A stretch of 64,000 nucleotides of DNA, from assembly GCA_001971685.1 (NCBI GenBank), contig CP019326.1, positions 3,782,001-3,846,000 on the forward strand, read 5' to 3'. The stretch comes from Halomonas sp. 1513. GTDB lineage: Bacteria; Pseudomonadota; Gammaproteobacteria; Pseudomonadales; Halomonadaceae. Positions 20,828 through 32,628 of the stretch are shown here, one piece after another. How positions within the stretch are numbered: the stretch's first letter is position 1; each line of letters opens with the position of its first letter. Both the position numbers and the translations under genes were made by a program. The notes beneath the pieces were generated by a model. It did no database searches, had not been told where the DNA came from, and was given only the letters and a program-made list of their open reading frames with translations.

Positions 20828-21289
20828 TCAATGAGTGGTGGCCGGGCGAACCTGAATCACCTCGACCTCGAAGGTCAGGGTACGCCCCGCCAGCGGATGA
20901 TTGAAGTCGACTTCGACCTGCTCGCCGTCAATGCTGGCGATCACCCCGGGCAGCTCGCCGCCGGCGGCATCGGCAAACGACATCACCGTGCCCACCTCGG
21001 GCTCGACGTCGTCGAAGTCGTCACGCTTTAGCAGCTGCACGTTCTGCGGGTTGTGCTGGCCGAAGGCGTGCTCCGGGGAGATCTGGTAGCTGCCGGTGTC
21101 GCCGTCGGTGAGGCCCTCGAGGGGCGCCTCGAAGCCCGGCGGCAGGTTGCCGTCGCCGACCTGAAAGGTGGCCGGGCGCTTGTCGCGGGTCGAGTCGACC
21201 ACGGTGCCGTCCTCGAGCTTGAGGGTGAAGTGCAGGGTGACTTCCATGCCGTCAGCGATGCGATGGACGCTAGCAGGTTGATCGCTCAT
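20828..21289 (-). CDS. fkpB: FKBP-type peptidyl-prolyl isomerase (SlpA)
   Basis: 153-residue SlyD/SlpA-type FKBP with an insert-in-flap domain, a cytoplasmic prolyl isomerase and chaperone. The typical opening strand ([13 protein letters not shown]) and flap ([15 protein letters not shown]) are present. It lacks the His-rich metal tail of SlyD. Its place between lspA and ispH is the E. coli order. Confidence 0.93.
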   Translation of the reverse strand: MSDQPASVHRIADGMEVTLHFTLKLEDGTVVDSTRDKRPATFQVGDGNLPPGFEAPLEGLTDGDTGSYQISPEHAFGQHNPQNVQLLKRDDFDDVEPEVGTVMSFADAAGGELPGVIASIDGEQVEVDFNHPLAGRTLTFEVEVIQVRPATTH

Positions 21290-21356
21290 CTGTGTCTCTC
21301 TTGGCGTGGGCGGGGCGCTGCCGTGAACCGATTGGACGCGCCGGCCGCCGTGGGGT

Positions 21357-21872
21357 TCAGCGCCGGGCGTCGCGAAACGACTCGATGATCAGGCCGGCGG
21401 CGCCGAGGGTAATGCCGATATCGGCGACGTTGAAGGCCGGGAAGTACCAGCCGGCGGCGTGGAAGGAGAGAAAATCCACCACGTAGCCGTGCACCAGGCG
21501 GTCATAGAGGTTGCCCAGCGCGCCGCCGATGATCAGCGCCAGCGACGGTGCCAGCAGCACCTCGTGGGCCTTGAGGCGGCGCAGCCAGATGGTCAGGCCG
21601 ATACTGGCACCGATGGCGACCAGCGCAAAGAACCAGCGCTGCCAGCCCGGGTGCCCGGCCAGGAAGCTGAACGCTGCCCCGGTGTTGTGCAGCAGCGTCA
21701 GGTTGAAGAACGGCAGCACCTCCACCGGGCGGGCATAGCTCAACCAGGCGCTGGCGGCATACTTGGTCGCCAGGTCGAGCACGATCACCGCCGCGGCCAG
21801 CCACAGCCAGCGCAGCGGTTTATGCATCGGTGGGGCGGAAGCCTTGTCGGTCATCTCAGCAGTCTCGGACAT
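21357..21872 (-). CDS. lspA: Lipoprotein signal peptidase
   Basis: Inner membrane aspartyl protease that removes signal peptides from diacylglyceryl-prolipoproteins (such as BamD here). The 171-residue product has four predicted membrane helices and the two catalytic Asp motifs: GNLYDRLVHGYVVDF and FPAFNVADIGI. Its start is 19 nt after the ileS stop, within the same operon. Confidence 0.96.
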   Translation of the reverse strand: MSETAEMTDKASAPPMHKPLRWLWLAAAVIVLDLATKYAASAWLSYARPVEVLPFFNLTLLHNTGAAFSFLAGHPGWQRWFFALVAIGASIGLTIWLRRLKAHEVLLAPSLALIIGGALGNLYDRLVHGYVVDFLSFHAAGWYFPAFNVADIGITLGAAGLIIESFRDARR

Positions 21873-21891
21873 CGTCGGTCTCAGGCATCAC

Positions 21892-24726
21892 TTAAGCATA
21901 GCGCCGGGTTTCACCCGGGCCGTCGGGCAGGTTGCTGATACAGCGCCCGCACAGCTCGGGGTGCTCGGCATGCTGGCCGACGTCGGGGCGGTGGTGCCAG
22001 CAGCGGTCGCACTTGTGGTGCTCGCTGGCGGCCACGGCCACCTTGAGGGTGTCCAGCTCGGTGGCCTCGGCGGCGCTGCCGTCAGCGAGCGGCGCCAGAT
22101 GCACGTCGCTGGTCAGCAGCACGAAGCGCAGCTCGTCGCCCAGCGTGGCCAGCGTCTGGTGCAGGCCATCATCGACGTAGAGGGTCACCTCGGCGGCCAG
22201 GCCGCTCTTGATCTGCTTGGCGTTGCGCGCGTCTTCCAGGCACTTGTTGACCGCCTGCTTGACCTCGAGCACCTGCTCCCAGAAGTCGCGGCCCAGCGGC
22301 GCGTCGTCTGCCAGGGTGGCGAGGCCCGCGTAGTACTCCTCGAGCAGCACGCTGTCGGCACGCTTACCGGGGATGTGCTCGTAGATCTCCTCGGCGGTGA
22401 ACGACAGGATCGGCGCCACCCAGCGCGACAGCGCCTCGACCACATGATAGAGCGCGGTCTGGCAGCTGCGGCGGGCCAGCGATTCGGTCTGGGTGGTGTA
22501 CTGGCGATCCTTGATCACGTCGAGGTAGAAGCCGCCCAGCTCGCGGGAGCAGAAGGTGTGCACCTGCTGGTAGACGTCGAGGAAGCGGTACTCGTCATAG
22601 GCGGTGTCAATGCGCGCCTGCAGCTGGGCGGCACGATCGACCACCCACTGGTCCAGCGCCAGCATGTCGTCGAAGGCCACCGCATCGCGCTCGGGGGCGA
22701 AGCCATTGAGGTTGCTGAGCAGGAAACGCGCGGTGTTGCGGATCCGCCGATAGACGTCGGCGGTGCGCTTGAGGATCTCGTCGGAGACCGCCATCTCGCC
22801 GGAGTAGTCGGTGGAAGCCACCCACAGCCGCAGGATATCGGCGCCGAGCTTGTCCATCACCTCCTGGGGCGCGACCACGTTGCCCACCGACTTGGACATC
22901 TTGCGGCCCTGGGCGTCGACGGTGAAGCCGTGGGTGAGCAGGCCGCGATACGGCGGGTGGCCGTCGATGGCGCAGCCGGTCAGCAGCGAGGAGTGGAACC
23001 AGCCGCGGTGCTGGTCGGAGCCCTCGAGGTAGAGGTCGGCGCGCGGGCCCTCGGCGTGGCCGAGCTGGTGGGAGTCGCGCAGCACGTGCCAGTGGGTGGT
23101 GCCGGAGTCGAACCACACGTCGAGGGTATCGGTGACCTTTTCGTAGTCCGCCGCCTCGGCGCCGAGCAGCTCGGCGGGGTCGAGGCGGAACCAGGCGTCG
23201 ATGCCCTCCTGCTCGACGCGCTTGGCCGCCTCTTCCATCAGCTCGACGGTGCGCGGGTGCAGCTCGCCGCTGGCCTTGTGCAGGAAGAACGGGATCGGCA
23301 CGCCCCAGTTGCGCTGGCGCGAGATGCACCAGTCCGGCCGGTTGGCGATCATCGAGTGCAGCCGCGCCTTGCCCCAGGCAGGGGTGAACTGGGTGGCCTC
23401 GATGCCCTCCAAGGCGCGCTGGCGCAGGGTCTTGCCGTCGCTGTCCTCGAGATCCATGCCCACGAACCACTGCGCCGTGGCGCGGTAGATCACCGGGGTC
23501 TTGTGGCGCCAGCAGTGCATGTAGCTGTGGGTAATGGTCTTGTGGGCCATCAGCGCACCGGCCTCGGCGAGCTTCTCGACGATCTGCGGGTTGGCCTTCC
23601 AGATCATCTGGCCGCCGAAGAACGGCAGGTCGTCGGCGTAGACGCCGTTGCCCTGCACCGGACTCTTGATCTCATCGAAGCTCATGCCGTGGGCGCGGCA
23701 GGTGACGAAGTCGTCGACCCCATAGGCCGGCGCCGAGTGCACGATGCCGGTGCTGCCCACCTCGGACTCGACGTAGTAGGCGAGGTACACCGGCGACAGC
23801 CGATCGTAGAGCGGATGGCGGAAGTCGATCAGGTCCAGCGAGGCGCCCTTGGCGGTGGCGACCACCTCGCCGCTGAGGCCGAAGCGCTCCAGGCAGCTCT
23901 CGACCAGGTCGGCGGCCAGCAGCAGCAGGCGCTGGCCAACGTCGACCAGCGCGTAATCGAACTCGGGATGCACGTTGAGCGCCTGGTTGGCGGGGATGGT
24001 CCAGGGCGTGGTGGTCCAGATCACGATAGCGGCCGGCTTGGGCAGCTGGCCCAGCCCGAAGGCCGCGGCCAGCTTGTCGTCGTCGGCGCAGGGGAAGGCC
24101 ACGTCAATGGCGTCGGACTGCTTGTCCTGGTACTCCACCTCGGCCTCGGCCAGCGCCGAGCCACAGTCGAAGCACCAGTTGACCGGCTTGAGCCCCTTGA
24201 ACACGTAGCCGCCCTTGACCATCTCGGCCAGGGCGCGGATCTCGCCGGCCTCGTTGGCGAAATCCATGGTCTTGTAGGGCTTTTTCCAGTCGCCGATCAC
24301 CCCCAGGCGGATGAAGTCACTCAGCTGCTCCTGGATCTGCTCACCGGCGTACTCGCGGCACAGGCCACGCGCCTTTTCGGGGTCGAGGTGCTTGCCGTGG
24401 GTGGTCTCGACCTTGTGCTCGATGGGCAGGCCGTGACAGTCCCAGCCCGGCACATAGGGCGCATCGAAGCCGGCCAGGCTCTTCGACTTGACGATGATGT
24501 CCTTGAGGATCTTGTTGACCGCATGGCCGATATGGATGCTGCCGTTGGCATAGGGAGGGCCGTCGTGGAGCACGAAGCTCTCGCGGCCGCGGCGCTCGTC
24601 GCGCAGCCGCTGGTTGATATCCAGCTGCTCCCAGCGCGCCACCCGGTCGGGCTCACGCTTGGGCAGCATGCCGCGCATCGGGAAGTCGGTTTCGGGCAGG
24701 TTCAGGGTGTGCTTGTAGTCGCTCAT
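21892..24726 (-). CDS. ileS: Isoleucyl-tRNA synthetase
   Basis: Class Ia aminoacyl-tRNA synthetase of 944 residues, the standard bacterial length. HIGH motif in [12 protein letters not shown] (about 64-67), CP1 editing domain in the middle, KMSKS in [10 protein letters not shown] (about 605), and a C-terminal zinc site with the C-x2-C pairs CDRC and CGRC. Its start overlaps the ribF stop by 4 bp (ATGA). It is of the eubacterial mupirocin-sensitive type (type 1), judging from the zinc-finger C-terminus. Confidence 0.98.
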   Translation of the reverse strand: MSDYKHTLNLPETDFPMRGMLPKREPDRVARWEQLDINQRLRDERRGRESFVLHDGPPYANGSIHIGHAVNKILKDIIVKSKSLAGFDAPYVPGWDCHGLPIEHKVETTHGKHLDPEKARGLCREYAGEQIQEQLSDFIRLGVIGDWKKPYKTMDFANEAGEIRALAEMVKGGYVFKGLKPVNWCFDCGSALAEAEVEYQDKQSDAIDVAFPCADDDKLAAAFGLGQLPKPAAIVIWTTTPWTIPANQALNVHPEFDYALVDVGQRLLLLAADLVESCLERFGLSGEVVATAKGASLDLIDFRHPLYDRLSPVYLAYYVESEVGSTGIVHSAPAYGVDDFVTCRAHGMSFDEIKSPVQGNGVYADDLPFFGGQMIWKANPQIVEKLAEAGALMAHKTITHSYMHCWRHKTPVIYRATAQWFVGMDLEDSDGKTLRQRALEGIEATQFTPAWGKARLHSMIANRPDWCISRQRNWGVPIPFFLHKASGELHPRTVELMEEAAKRVEQEGIDAWFRLDPAELLGAEAADYEKVTDTLDVWFDSGTTHWHVLRDSHQLGHAEGPRADLYLEGSDQHRGWFHSSLLTGCAIDGHPPYRGLLTHGFTVDAQGRKMSKSVGNVVAPQEVMDKLGADILRLWVASTDYSGEMAVSDEILKRTADVYRRIRNTARFLLSNLNGFAPERDAVAFDDMLALDQWVVDRAAQLQARIDTAYDEYRFLDVYQQVHTFCSRELGGFYLDVIKDRQYTTQTESLARRSCQTALYHVVEALSRWVAPILSFTAEEIYEHIPGKRADSVLLEEYYAGLATLADDAPLGRDFWEQVLEVKQAVNKCLEDARNAKQIKSGLAAEVTLYVDDGLHQTLATLGDELRFVLLTSDVHLAPLADGSAAEATELDTLKVAVAASEHHKCDRCWHHRPDVGQHAEHPELCGRCISNLPDGPGETRRYA

Positions 24727-25769
24727 GAGTGTCCGTCAGCGTCGCGCCCGGCAGCCGCATCGGCGGCCGAGGAGTCGTAAGTCGCAGCCTCGCGCGCCAG
24801 CGGCGCCGATGCCAGGGGAAGAGTGTCGTCGAGCCCGCCGCCTTGGCGGGCAAAGTAGCGCCGCGCCTGGGCCTGGTCGCGGGTGATCTGGGCCTTGAGC
24901 GGCTCGAGGCCATCGAAGCGCATCTCGCCGCGCAGGCGGGCACAGGGCACCACCGTCAGCCGCACACCGTAGAGGTCGCCGTCGAAGTCGAACAGGTGCA
25001 CTTCGAGTACCGGGCGCTCGCTACCCACGGTGGGCCGCCAGCCGACGTTGGCCACCCCGGGCAGGCGTCGCCCGTCGGGCAGCGTGACCGCCACCGCGTA
25101 GACCCCGCGCAGCGCCAGCGGCAGGCGCAGCAGCGGCAGGTTGGCGGTGGGCACGCCGATGGTGCGCCCCAACTGCTGGTCGCGTACTACCCGTCCGCCC
25201 AGCGCATAGGGCCTGCCCAGCATGCGCTCGGCCTGGGCGAAGTTGCCGCAGGCCAGCAGGGTGCGCACCCGGGTGCTGGAGACGCGTTCGTCGTCCAGCG
25301 CAAAGGTGCGGGTGTGCTCGACGCCTACGCCGCGCTCGGCGCCGACCTCGGCGAGCAGCGCGAAGTCGCCGCTGCGGTCGCAGCCGAAGCGGAAGTCGTC
25401 GCCGACCACCAGATGCTTGACGTCGAGGCCGTCGAGTAGCACGCGGTCGATGAACTGTTGGGCGGTGAGGCTGCGCAGCGCCTCGTTGAACGGCAGGCAG
25501 AGCACGAAGTCGGCGCCGTGGGCGTCGAGCAGGGCGACCTTGTCGCGCAGCCGGGTCAGCCGCGGCGGCGCCTGGTCGCCGGCGAAGTACTCCCGCGGCT
25601 GGGGCTCGAAGACCACCACGGTCACCGGCACGCCAAGCTTGCGGGCGCGCTCGCGGCACTGCTCGAGAATCGCCTGGTGGCCGCGGTGGACGCCATCGAA
25701 GTTGCCGATGGTGGCCACGCAGCCGCGGTGCTCGTCGCGCAGATTGTGCAATCCTCGAATCAGTTGCAT
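24723..25769 (-). CDS. ribF: Bifunctional riboflavin kinase / FAD synthetase
   Basis: Converts riboflavin to FMN and FAD. The 348-residue product has an N-terminal nucleotidyltransferase domain ([14 protein letters not shown], the HxGH-like site) and a C-terminal flavokinase domain ([10 protein letters not shown], the PTAN motif). The start at 25769 ([10 protein letters not shown]) fits the family; an upstream in-frame ATG at 25814 does not. The C-terminus carries an extra ~25-residue low-complexity Ala/Asp tail overlapping the ileS start. Confidence 0.96.
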   Translation of the reverse strand: MQLIRGLHNLRDEHRGCVATIGNFDGVHRGHQAILEQCRERARKLGVPVTVVVFEPQPREYFAGDQAPPRLTRLRDKVALLDAHGADFVLCLPFNEALRSLTAQQFIDRVLLDGLDVKHLVVGDDFRFGCDRSGDFALLAEVGAERGVGVEHTRTFALDDERVSSTRVRTLLACGNFAQAERMLGRPYALGGRVVRDQQLGRTIGVPTANLPLLRLPLALRGVYAVAVTLPDGRRLPGVANVGWRPTVGSERPVLEVHLFDFDGDLYGVRLTVVPCARLRGEMRFDGLEPLKAQITRDQAQARRYFARQGGGLDDTLPLASAPLAREAATYDSSAADAAAGRDADGHS

Positions 25770-25889
25770 GCGTTGCTCACGTGCTCCGTGCCGTACCTCA
25801 GCGAATAAAACCATCGATTATAGCGGCCCACACTTCGGGCGCCTATGTCATCGGTCGCTAGCCCACGATATAGCTCGGGACTGATCCGT

Positions 25890-25976
25890 CGGCAGGCCTA
25901 CGAGGAGGCGCTGTGAACCCGTCCCTGGGCGCTACCTACGCCATCCATGGCGTAGAACCTCCTCTTCGACCTGCCG
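25890..25976. repeat. Palindromic intergenic element between ribF and murJ
   Basis: Two 19-bp arms (25890-25908 and 25958-25976) pair at 14 of 19 positions, as CGGCAGG...GAGGAGG against CCTCCTC...CCTGCCG. They enclose a smaller perfect palindrome, TACGCCATCCATGGCGTA (25937-25954). The 249-bp intergenic region has no gene. It resembles the dispersed structured intergenic repeats I associate with Halomonas genomes, but no second copy is visible here. Confidence 0.5.
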
Positions 25977-26018
25977 CCGGCGTCCCTCACCTATGGCTAT
26001 CTCGATAACGTCAACCGC

Positions 26019-27623
26019 TTAGCCGTTCAACTTGAACTGGCTGGGCCGCACGCCCAGCGCCAGCAGCCAGGCGAAATAGGCCCCGGCGCCGGCCACTACC
26101 AGGGTCGCCAGCCAGCCCACTCGCGTCCACACGCCCCAGCCAAGCCAGGCCTGCCAGTCCGGCGCCAACCCCCACAGCAGCGCGCCCATCACCGCACAGC
26201 CGCCACCCAGCTGCAGCGCGAAACGGCCCCAGCCGGGCTGGAACGTCAGCACCCCTTCGCGGTGCAGCAGATAGCCCAGCAGCCCGGCGTTCATGAACGC
26301 CGACAGCGCCGTCGCCAGTGCCAGGCCGGCATGCGCCAGCGGCCAGATCAGGATCAGGTTGAAGACCATGTTGGCGACCATGGCGATGATCCCCACCTTG
26401 ACCGGGGTCTTGGTGTTCTGGCGAGCGAAGAAGCCCGGCGCCAGCACCTTGATCAGCATGAAGGCGACCAGCCCCAGCGAGTAGGCGCGCAGGCTCATCG
26501 CCGCCATACGGATATCGTGTTCGGTCATGGCGCCATAGTGAAACAGCGAGATCAACAGCGGCTCGGCCAGCAGCACCAGCGCCAGCGCCGCCGGCAGCCC
26601 CAGCAGCAGCACCGCGCGGATCGCCCAGTCGAGCATTCGCGAAAAATGCTGCGGCGACTGCTCGGCGTGGCGCTTGGAGAGCGCCGGCAGGATCACCGTG
26701 CCGATGGCGATGCCGAACACCCCCAGCGGCAGCTCCACCAGGCGGTCGGAGTAGTAGAGCCAGGAGACGCTGCCCGGCGTCAGCAGCGAGGCCAGCACGG
26801 TATCCAGCAGCAGGTTGATCTGCGATACCGAGACCCCGAACAGAGCCGGCGCCATCAGCAGCAGGATACGCTTGACGCCGCTGTGGGCGAAGTTCGGCCA
26901 CGGCCGCGGCATCAGCCCCAGGCGCACCAGAAACGGCACCTGGAAGGCTAGCTGCGCCATGCCGGCGATCAGCACCCCCCAGGCCAGCGCCATGGCCGGC
27001 TCGCTCATCAGCGGCGTCAGCAGCACCGCCGCGCCGATCAGCGACAGGTTGAGCAGCACCGGCGTGAAGGCCGGGATGGCGAAGCGGTTCCAGGTGTTGA
27101 GCACGCTGCCGGAGAAGGCGGTCAGCGAGATCAACAGCAGGTAGGGGAAGGTCAGCCGCAGCATGTCGGCGGTCAGCGCCAGCTTGTCCGGGTCGCGCCC
27201 GAAGCCCGGGGCAAACACCCACACCAGCCAGGGCGCGGCGAACATCGCCAGCGCAGTGATCAGCAGCAGTATCACCGCCAGGCTGCCGGCCACCGCATCG
27301 AGCAGCTCGCGCACCTCCTCGCGGGTCTTGCGGGTGGCATACTCCGACAATACCGGGATAAAGGCCTGGTTGAAGGCGCCCTCGGCAAACAGCCGACGCA
27401 TGAAGTTGGGGATCTTGAAGGCGACGAAGAAGGCATCGGCGCCGTTGCCGGCGCCGAACAGCGCCGCCACCACCACGTCGCGGGCCAGCCCCATGACCCG
27501 CGACAGCATGGTCATGGCGCTGACGATCAGCCCCGAGCGCATCAGCCCGGCGCGCGCCGGCGGCCGTCCAGTCGCGGCGGAAACGGGGGGCTCGCGTTGA
27601 GATGTGGGGTCGTCGTTGGCCAC
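26019..27623 (-). CDS. murJ: Lipid II flippase MurJ
   Basis: Inner membrane MOP-superfamily flippase that moves lipid II to the periplasmic face for peptidoglycan synthesis. The 534-residue product has about 14 membrane helices and the conserved MurJ start (SAMTMLSRVMGLARDVVVA, ADAFFVAFKIPNFMRRLFAEG). The start given is a GTG (27623) with a weak SD, preceded by a 27-residue polar N-terminal tail; the ATG at residue 28 is an alternative. It follows rpsT, separated by a terminator. Confidence 0.93.
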   Translation of the reverse strand: MANDDPTSQREPPVSAATGRPPARAGLMRSGLIVSAMTMLSRVMGLARDVVVAALFGAGNGADAFFVAFKIPNFMRRLFAEGAFNQAFIPVLSEYATRKTREEVRELLDAVAGSLAVILLLITALAMFAAPWLVWVFAPGFGRDPDKLALTADMLRLTFPYLLLISLTAFSGSVLNTWNRFAIPAFTPVLLNLSLIGAAVLLTPLMSEPAMALAWGVLIAGMAQLAFQVPFLVRLGLMPRPWPNFAHSGVKRILLLMAPALFGVSVSQINLLLDTVLASLLTPGSVSWLYYSDRLVELPLGVFGIAIGTVILPALSKRHAEQSPQHFSRMLDWAIRAVLLLGLPAALALVLLAEPLLISLFHYGAMTEHDIRMAAMSLRAYSLGLVAFMLIKVLAPGFFARQNTKTPVKVGIIAMVANMVFNLILIWPLAHAGLALATALSAFMNAGLLGYLLHREGVLTFQPGWGRFALQLGGGCAVMGALLWGLAPDWQAWLGWGVWTRVGWLATLVVAGAGAYFAWLLALGVRPSQFKLNG

Positions 27624-27665
27624 GTCGAGGCGTCACTTCCAGGGCGGATTAAGGGAACCAGGCAC

Positions 27666-27693
27666 AAAAAAACCGGCCGCAGCCGGTTTTTTT
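27666..27693 (-). terminator. rpsT terminator
   Basis: A 7-bp stem (AACCGGC / GCCGGTT) with a 4-nt loop is flanked by A and T runs on both sides, so it can act in both directions. It lies 17 nt past the rpsT stop. Confidence 0.93.
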
Positions 27694-27709
27694 GCAGAAA
27701 GCGTCCGGC

Positions 27710-27976
27710 TTACGCAGCCAGCGCCTTAATTCGCTTGTTCAAGCGGCTCTTCATGCGTGCCGCCTTCTTCTTGGACAGCACGTCCTTGTCGGCGATGCGG
27801 TCGATGACCGGCTGCGCCTGCTTGAAGGCGTCCATGGCCTGGGCGTGATCACCGCCGTTGATGGCCTTGATGACGCGCTTGACGTAGGTGCGGACCATGC
27901 TGCGCTGGCTGGCCTTGAGTACGCGACGGCTCTCGGCCTGACGGGCGCGCTTGCGGGCTTGCTTGCTGTTAGCCAC
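27710..27976 (-). CDS. rpsT: 30S ribosomal protein S20
   Basis: 88-residue basic helical protein that binds the 5' domain of 16S rRNA. The sequence (NSKQARKRARQAESRR at the N-terminus) is typical. The start is GTG with AAGGAG 7 nt upstream; non-ATG starts in rpsT are known from E. coli (UUG), where they support autoregulation. Its own terminator follows. Confidence 0.97.
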   Translation of the reverse strand: MANSKQARKRARQAESRRVLKASQRSMVRTYVKRVIKAINGGDHAQAMDAFKQAQPVIDRIADKDVLSKKKAARMKSRLNKRIKALAA

Positions 27977-28166
27977 TTACTGTCTCCTTGGAGAATTATT
28001 TCACCGACTTTCGGTAACTAGTTGACCAAGCTGGGATTATGCTACCACTCCCAACCGGTTTGGCCGTACTGGGTTGCACTCAACCACCGGGCCGTGTCTG
28101 AGAGGATGGCATATCCTATCATGCTGCAGACCCACTTGCTACTGCGAAACCCGCACGGCACGGGCC

Positions 28167-29306
28167 TCACAGCACCACCAGGTTGTCGCGATGGATCAGC
28201 TCCGGGGCTTCCATGTAACCGAGTAGGGCCTCGATCTGGTGGCTCGGCTTGCCGAGCAGGCGTGCGGCATCCTCGGCGCCGTAGTTGACCAGCCCCTTGG
28301 CGACCCGCTCGCCGTGCTCATCGACGCACACCACCATATCGCCGCGCACGAAGCTGCCGCTGACCGCGGTCACCCCCACCGGCAGCAGGCTCGAGCCGCG
28401 CCCGCGCAGCACCTTGACCGCCCCGGCATCCAGGGTCAGGCTGCCGCGCACCTGCAGCTGCCCGGCCAGCCAGCGCTTGCGCGCGGCAATCGGCGCCTGC
28501 TCGGGGCGCAGCAGGGTACCCAGTCGCTCGCCCTCGATCAGCCGCGTCAGTACCTCAGGCTGGCGACCGCTGGCGATCGCCGTGACCGCGCCGGAGCGCG
28601 CCGCCAGCTTGGCCGCCAGCACCTTGGTGGTCATGCCGCCACGGCCCAGCGCGCCGCCGTCCCCGGCCATTGCCGCTAGCGCCGGATCACCGGCGCGGCC
28701 CTCGTGAATCAGCTGGGCGGTCGGGTCGTGGCGCGGATCGGCGTCGAACAACCCCTCCTGGTCGGTGAGAATCACCAGCGCATCCGCTTCGAGCAGGTTG
28801 GCGACCAGCGCGCCGAGGGTGTCGTTGTCGCCGAAGCGGATCTCGTCGGTGACCACGGTGTCGTTCTCGTTGACCACCGGCACCACGCGCAGGTCGACCA
28901 GGGTACGCAGCGCCGAGCGCGCATTGAGGTAGCGCTTGCGATTGGAGAGGTCGTCGTGGGTCAGCAGGATCTGCGCAGTGAGCAGGCCGTGGCGGGCGAA
29001 GTGGCCCTCGTAGCACTCGGTTAGGCCGTTCTGGCCCACCGCGGCGGCGGCCTGCAGCTCATGCACCGCCGAGGGCCGCGCCTGCCAGCCCAGGCGCACC
29101 ATGCCTGCCGCTACCGCGCCGGACGACACCAGCACCACCTCGATACCGCGGCGATGCAGCTCGGCGATCTGGTCCACCCAGCCGCCGATAGCCGGCTCGT
29201 CGAGGCCACGGCCGTCGTTGGTCAGCAGCGCGCTGCCGATCTTGACCACCACGCGGCGGGCGCCGCTCAGCGCCTCCCGCCCCGGCGTCTGCTGGTTGCT
29301 TTCCAC
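28167..29306 (-). CDS. proB: Glutamate 5-kinase
   Basis: First step of proline synthesis. The ~379-residue product has an amino-acid-kinase domain ([37 protein letters not shown]) and a C-terminal PUA domain. Proline is an osmolyte of interest in a halophile, and family enzymes are usually feedback-inhibited by proline. The start chosen is GTG at 29306, with GGAGAG upstream at correct spacing; the ATG at 29327, adding 7 residues, has AAAGG abutting it and is less likely. It is located just downstream of obgE. Confidence 0.93.
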   Translation of the reverse strand: MESNQQTPGREALSGARRVVVKIGSALLTNDGRGLDEPAIGGWVDQIAELHRRGIEVVLVSSGAVAAGMVRLGWQARPSAVHELQAAAAVGQNGLTECYEGHFARHGLLTAQILLTHDDLSNRKRYLNARSALRTLVDLRVVPVVNENDTVVTDEIRFGDNDTLGALVANLLEADALVILTDQEGLFDADPRHDPTAQLIHEGRAGDPALAAMAGDGGALGRGGMTTKVLAAKLAARSGAVTAIASGRQPEVLTRLIEGERLGTLLRPEQAPIAARKRWLAGQLQVRGSLTLDAGAVKVLRGRGSSLLPVGVTAVSGSFVRGDMVVCVDEHGERVAKGLVNYGAEDAARLLGKPSHQIEALLGYMEAPELIHRDNLVVL

Positions 29307-29357
29307 TTGGCTCTCCAAGGCGATCATCCTTTAACTCAGAGAAACGGCACGGGCGCG

Positions 29358-30548
<1,191 letters not shown>

Positions 30549-30583
30549 TCACTCTCCTGACGGGCATGGCCGTCATGATACGC

Positions 30584-30611
30584 AAAAGGCCCCGCCGTGG
30601 CGGGGCCTTTT
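30584..30611 (-). terminator. Terminator between rpmA and obgE
   Basis: A 9-bp GC stem (GGCCCCGCC / GGCGGGGCC) with a 2-nt gap is flanked by AAAA and TTTT, 21 nt past the rpmA stop. It probably attenuates transcription into obgE, lowering its expression relative to L21/L27. Confidence 0.88.
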
Positions 30612-30631
30612 ACAGCAAGCTCATAGCGCTC

Positions 30632-30889
30632 TCAGGCAGAGACGACGCTAACGAACTTACGGTTTTTCGGACCCTTGGTCTCGAACTTGATCACGCCATC
30701 GCTCAGGGCGAACAGGGTGTGATCACGGCCGAGGCCGACGCCAGTGCCGGCGTGGAACTTAGTGCCGCGCTGACGCACGATGATGTTACCAGCTGTCACT
30801 ACCTGGCCACCAAACAGCTTGACGCCAAGGCGTTTGGATTCGGAATCGCGGCCGTTGCGCGTGGAGCCGGCTGCCTTCTTATGAGCCAT
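30632..30889 (-). CDS. rpmA: 50S ribosomal protein L27
   Basis: 85-residue L27, which reaches the peptidyl-transferase centre. The N-terminus ([19 protein letters not shown]) is typical of proteobacteria, with no cleavable extension. It is the second gene after rplU. Confidence 0.97.
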   Translation of the reverse strand: MAHKKAAGSTRNGRDSESKRLGVKLFGGQVVTAGNIIVRQRGTKFHAGTGVGLGRDHTLFALSDGVIKFETKGPKNRKFVSVVSA

Positions 30890-30924
30890 TGCAAATACCT
30901 CGCTCTATCAGGGGGCGTGTCCGC

Positions 30925-31236
30925 TTAGGCGGAGATCCCGGTGATCTTGACTTCAGTGAACCACTGACGGTGGCCCTGACGCTTCATGTGGTGCTTGCGG
31001 CGACGGAACTTGATGATGGTCACCTTGTCGCCACGGCCGTGGGACACGACCTCCGCAGAGACCTTGGCACCCTCGACCAGCGGCGCGCCGACCTTGGTAT
31101 CGTCGCCATCGCCGACCAGCAGCACCTGGTCGAATTCCAGCGTTTCACCGGTGGCGATTTCCAGCTTCTCGAGTTTCAGGGTCTGGCCTTCCTGAACGCG
31201 GTACTGCTTGCCACCGCTCTTGATAACTGCATACAT
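30925..31236 (-). CDS. rplU: 50S ribosomal protein L21
   Basis: 103-residue L21. The start at 31236 ([14 protein letters not shown]) has GGAGAG 7 nt upstream; five extra in-frame codons upstream are unlikely to be translated. It heads rplU-rpmA-obgE and is divergent from ispB, as in E. coli. Confidence 0.97.
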   Translation of the reverse strand: MYAVIKSGGKQYRVQEGQTLKLEKLEIATGETLEFDQVLLVGDGDDTKVGAPLVEGAKVSAEVVSHGRGDKVTIIKFRRRKHHMKRQGHRQWFTEVKITGISA

Positions 31237-31344
31237 GTCTAGACTCTCCAAACACTCATCGGGGTTGTGCTCTTCATCGGCCTGCGGCGAGTGGCGCCCC
31301 TTTCGGCAGCCATCTGACAGGGAGCATGATGAGTCGGGTCGCGG

Positions 31345-31373
31345 ATTATAGCCGCCTGGTCACGACGACACAA
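31345..31373 (-). promoter_or_regulatory. rplU promoter
   Basis: On the minus strand, -35 TTGTGT (31368-31373), a 17-nt spacer and a perfect -10 TATAAT (31345-31350) lie about 110 nt upstream of the rplU start. Confidence 0.78.
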
Positions 31374-31399
31374 GGCCCAGGATCGCCCCCATCCCTCGC

Positions 31400-31428
31400 T
31401 TGACGCCCCCATGGGGCGCCCATAGCAT
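31400..31428 (+). promoter_or_regulatory. Probable ispB promoter
   Basis: TTGACG (31400-31405), a 17-nt spacer and TAGCAT (31423-31428) lie 65 nt upstream of the ispB start and are divergent from the rplU promoter. Confidence 0.55.
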
Positions 31429-31492
31429 AGCCCTCAACCCAAGGTCGGCCCGCCCCGGGCGACAGGCCCCACCTCTTACAAGCAGCGCGCCC

Positions 31493-32467
31493 ATGCAGCC
31501 GACAGCATCGCCCCTTCACGCGGCGGTGGCCGAGGATTTCGCCGCCGTCGACCGCACCATCCTGGCCCAGCTCTCCTCACGAGTGCCGCTGGTCGAGTCC
31601 ATCGCCGGCTATATCGTCGAGAGCGGTGGCAAGCGGCTGCGCCCGCTGCTGGTGCTGCTCGCCGCCCGCGCCCTGGGCTACGCCGGTGACAAGCACATCA
31701 CCCTGGCCACGCTGATCGAGTTCATGCACACCTCGACGCTGCTGCACGACGACGTGGTCGACGAGTCGCACATGCGTCGCGGCAAGGCCACCGCCAACGA
31801 CGCCTGGGGCAATGCCCCCTCGGTGCTGGTCGGCGACTTCCTCTATTCGCGCTCGTTCCAGATGATGGTCGAGGTCGGCTCGATGCGGATCATGGAGGTA
31901 CTCTCGGCAGCGACCTGCACCATCGCCGAGGGCGAGGTGCTGCAGCTGACCAACGTCGGCAACCCCGATATCGACGAGGCCGCCTACTTCGACACCATCC
32001 AGGGCAAGACCGCGATGCTGTTCGAGGCCGCCAGCCACAGCGGGGCGATCATCGCCGCGGCCGATGCCGAGCAGGAAGCCGCCCTGCAGCACTACGGCCG
32101 CTACCTGGGACTCGCCTTCCAACTGGTCGACGACCTGCTCGACTACCAGGGCGACGCCACGGCAATGGGCAAGAATGTCGGCGACGATCTCGCCGAGGGC
32201 AAGCCGACCCTGCCGCTGATCTACGCCATGCGCGAGGGCACCCCGGCGCAGGCCAAGCTGATTCGCCAGGCGATCCGCCAGGGCGGCCTCGAGCGCCTCG
32301 ACGAGGTGCTGGCGATCGTCGATCAGACCGGCGCGCTGACCTACACGCGCCAGCGCGCCGAGGAGATGGCCGCCAAGGCCCTCGAGCAGCTCGAACACCT
32401 GCCGCCGAGCCGCTATCGTGACAGCATGGCGGAGCTGGCAAGACGCGCCGTGGAGCGCGACACTTGA
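31493..32467 (+). CDS. ispB: Octaprenyl diphosphate synthase (ubiquinone side chain)
   Basis: Trans-polyprenyl synthase that builds the ubiquinone side chain from IPP. The 324-residue product has both Asp-rich motifs: LLHDDVVDESHMRRG (first) and LVDDLLDYQGD (second). Chain length is not fixed by what is visible; Halomonas typically has Q-9, so it may make nonaprenyl diphosphate. The start at 31493 matches the family; the frame is open to 31400. SD is weak. A tRNA gene lies downstream. Confidence 0.94.
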   Translation: MQPTASPLHAAVAEDFAAVDRTILAQLSSRVPLVESIAGYIVESGGKRLRPLLVLLAARALGYAGDKHITLATLIEFMHTSTLLHDDVVDESHMRRGKATANDAWGNAPSVLVGDFLYSRSFQMMVEVGSMRIMEVLSAATCTIAEGEVLQLTNVGNPDIDEAAYFDTIQGKTAMLFEAASHSGAIIAAADAEQEAALQHYGRYLGLAFQLVDDLLDYQGDATAMGKNVGDDLAEGKPTLPLIYAMREGTPAQAKLIRQAIRQGGLERLDEVLAIVDQTGALTYTRQRAEEMAAKALEQLEHLPPSRYRDSMAELARRAVERDT

Positions 32468-32540
32468 GCCGCCCCGGCACTTGCATCACGGCACAAAATC
32501 CGTATACTTCCGCATCGTTGAGGCGCTAGCCCAACCGCGT

Positions 32541-32617
32541 CGGAGCGTAGCTCAGCTTGGTAGAGCGCTGCCTTCGGGAGGCAGAGGTCGTAGGTTCGAA
32601 TCCTGTCGCTCCGACCA
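32541..32617 (+). tRNA. tRNA-Pro (anticodon CGG)
   Basis: 77-nt cloverleaf. The acceptor stem is CGGAGCG / CGCTCCG with encoded ACCA. The D arm is GCTCAGCTTGGTAGAGC, the anticodon stem CTGCC/GGCAG with loop TTCGGGA (anticodon CGG), and the T loop GTTCGAATC. It reads the CCG proline codon, common in this GC-rich genome. Confidence 0.97.
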
Positions 32618-32628
32618 AAGAATCCCCT

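Noticed and set aside
21763..24780. A ~1000-codon plus-strand open frame antisense to ileS
   Set aside because: It exists because of codon bias in ileS; the translation is repetitive in Leu/Gly/Val/His and matches no family.
28141..28166. proB terminator just after the stop
   Set aside because: The GC-rich CCCGCACGGCACGGG sequence forms only a short imperfect stem, with TTTCG following on the minus strand, which is too weak to call.
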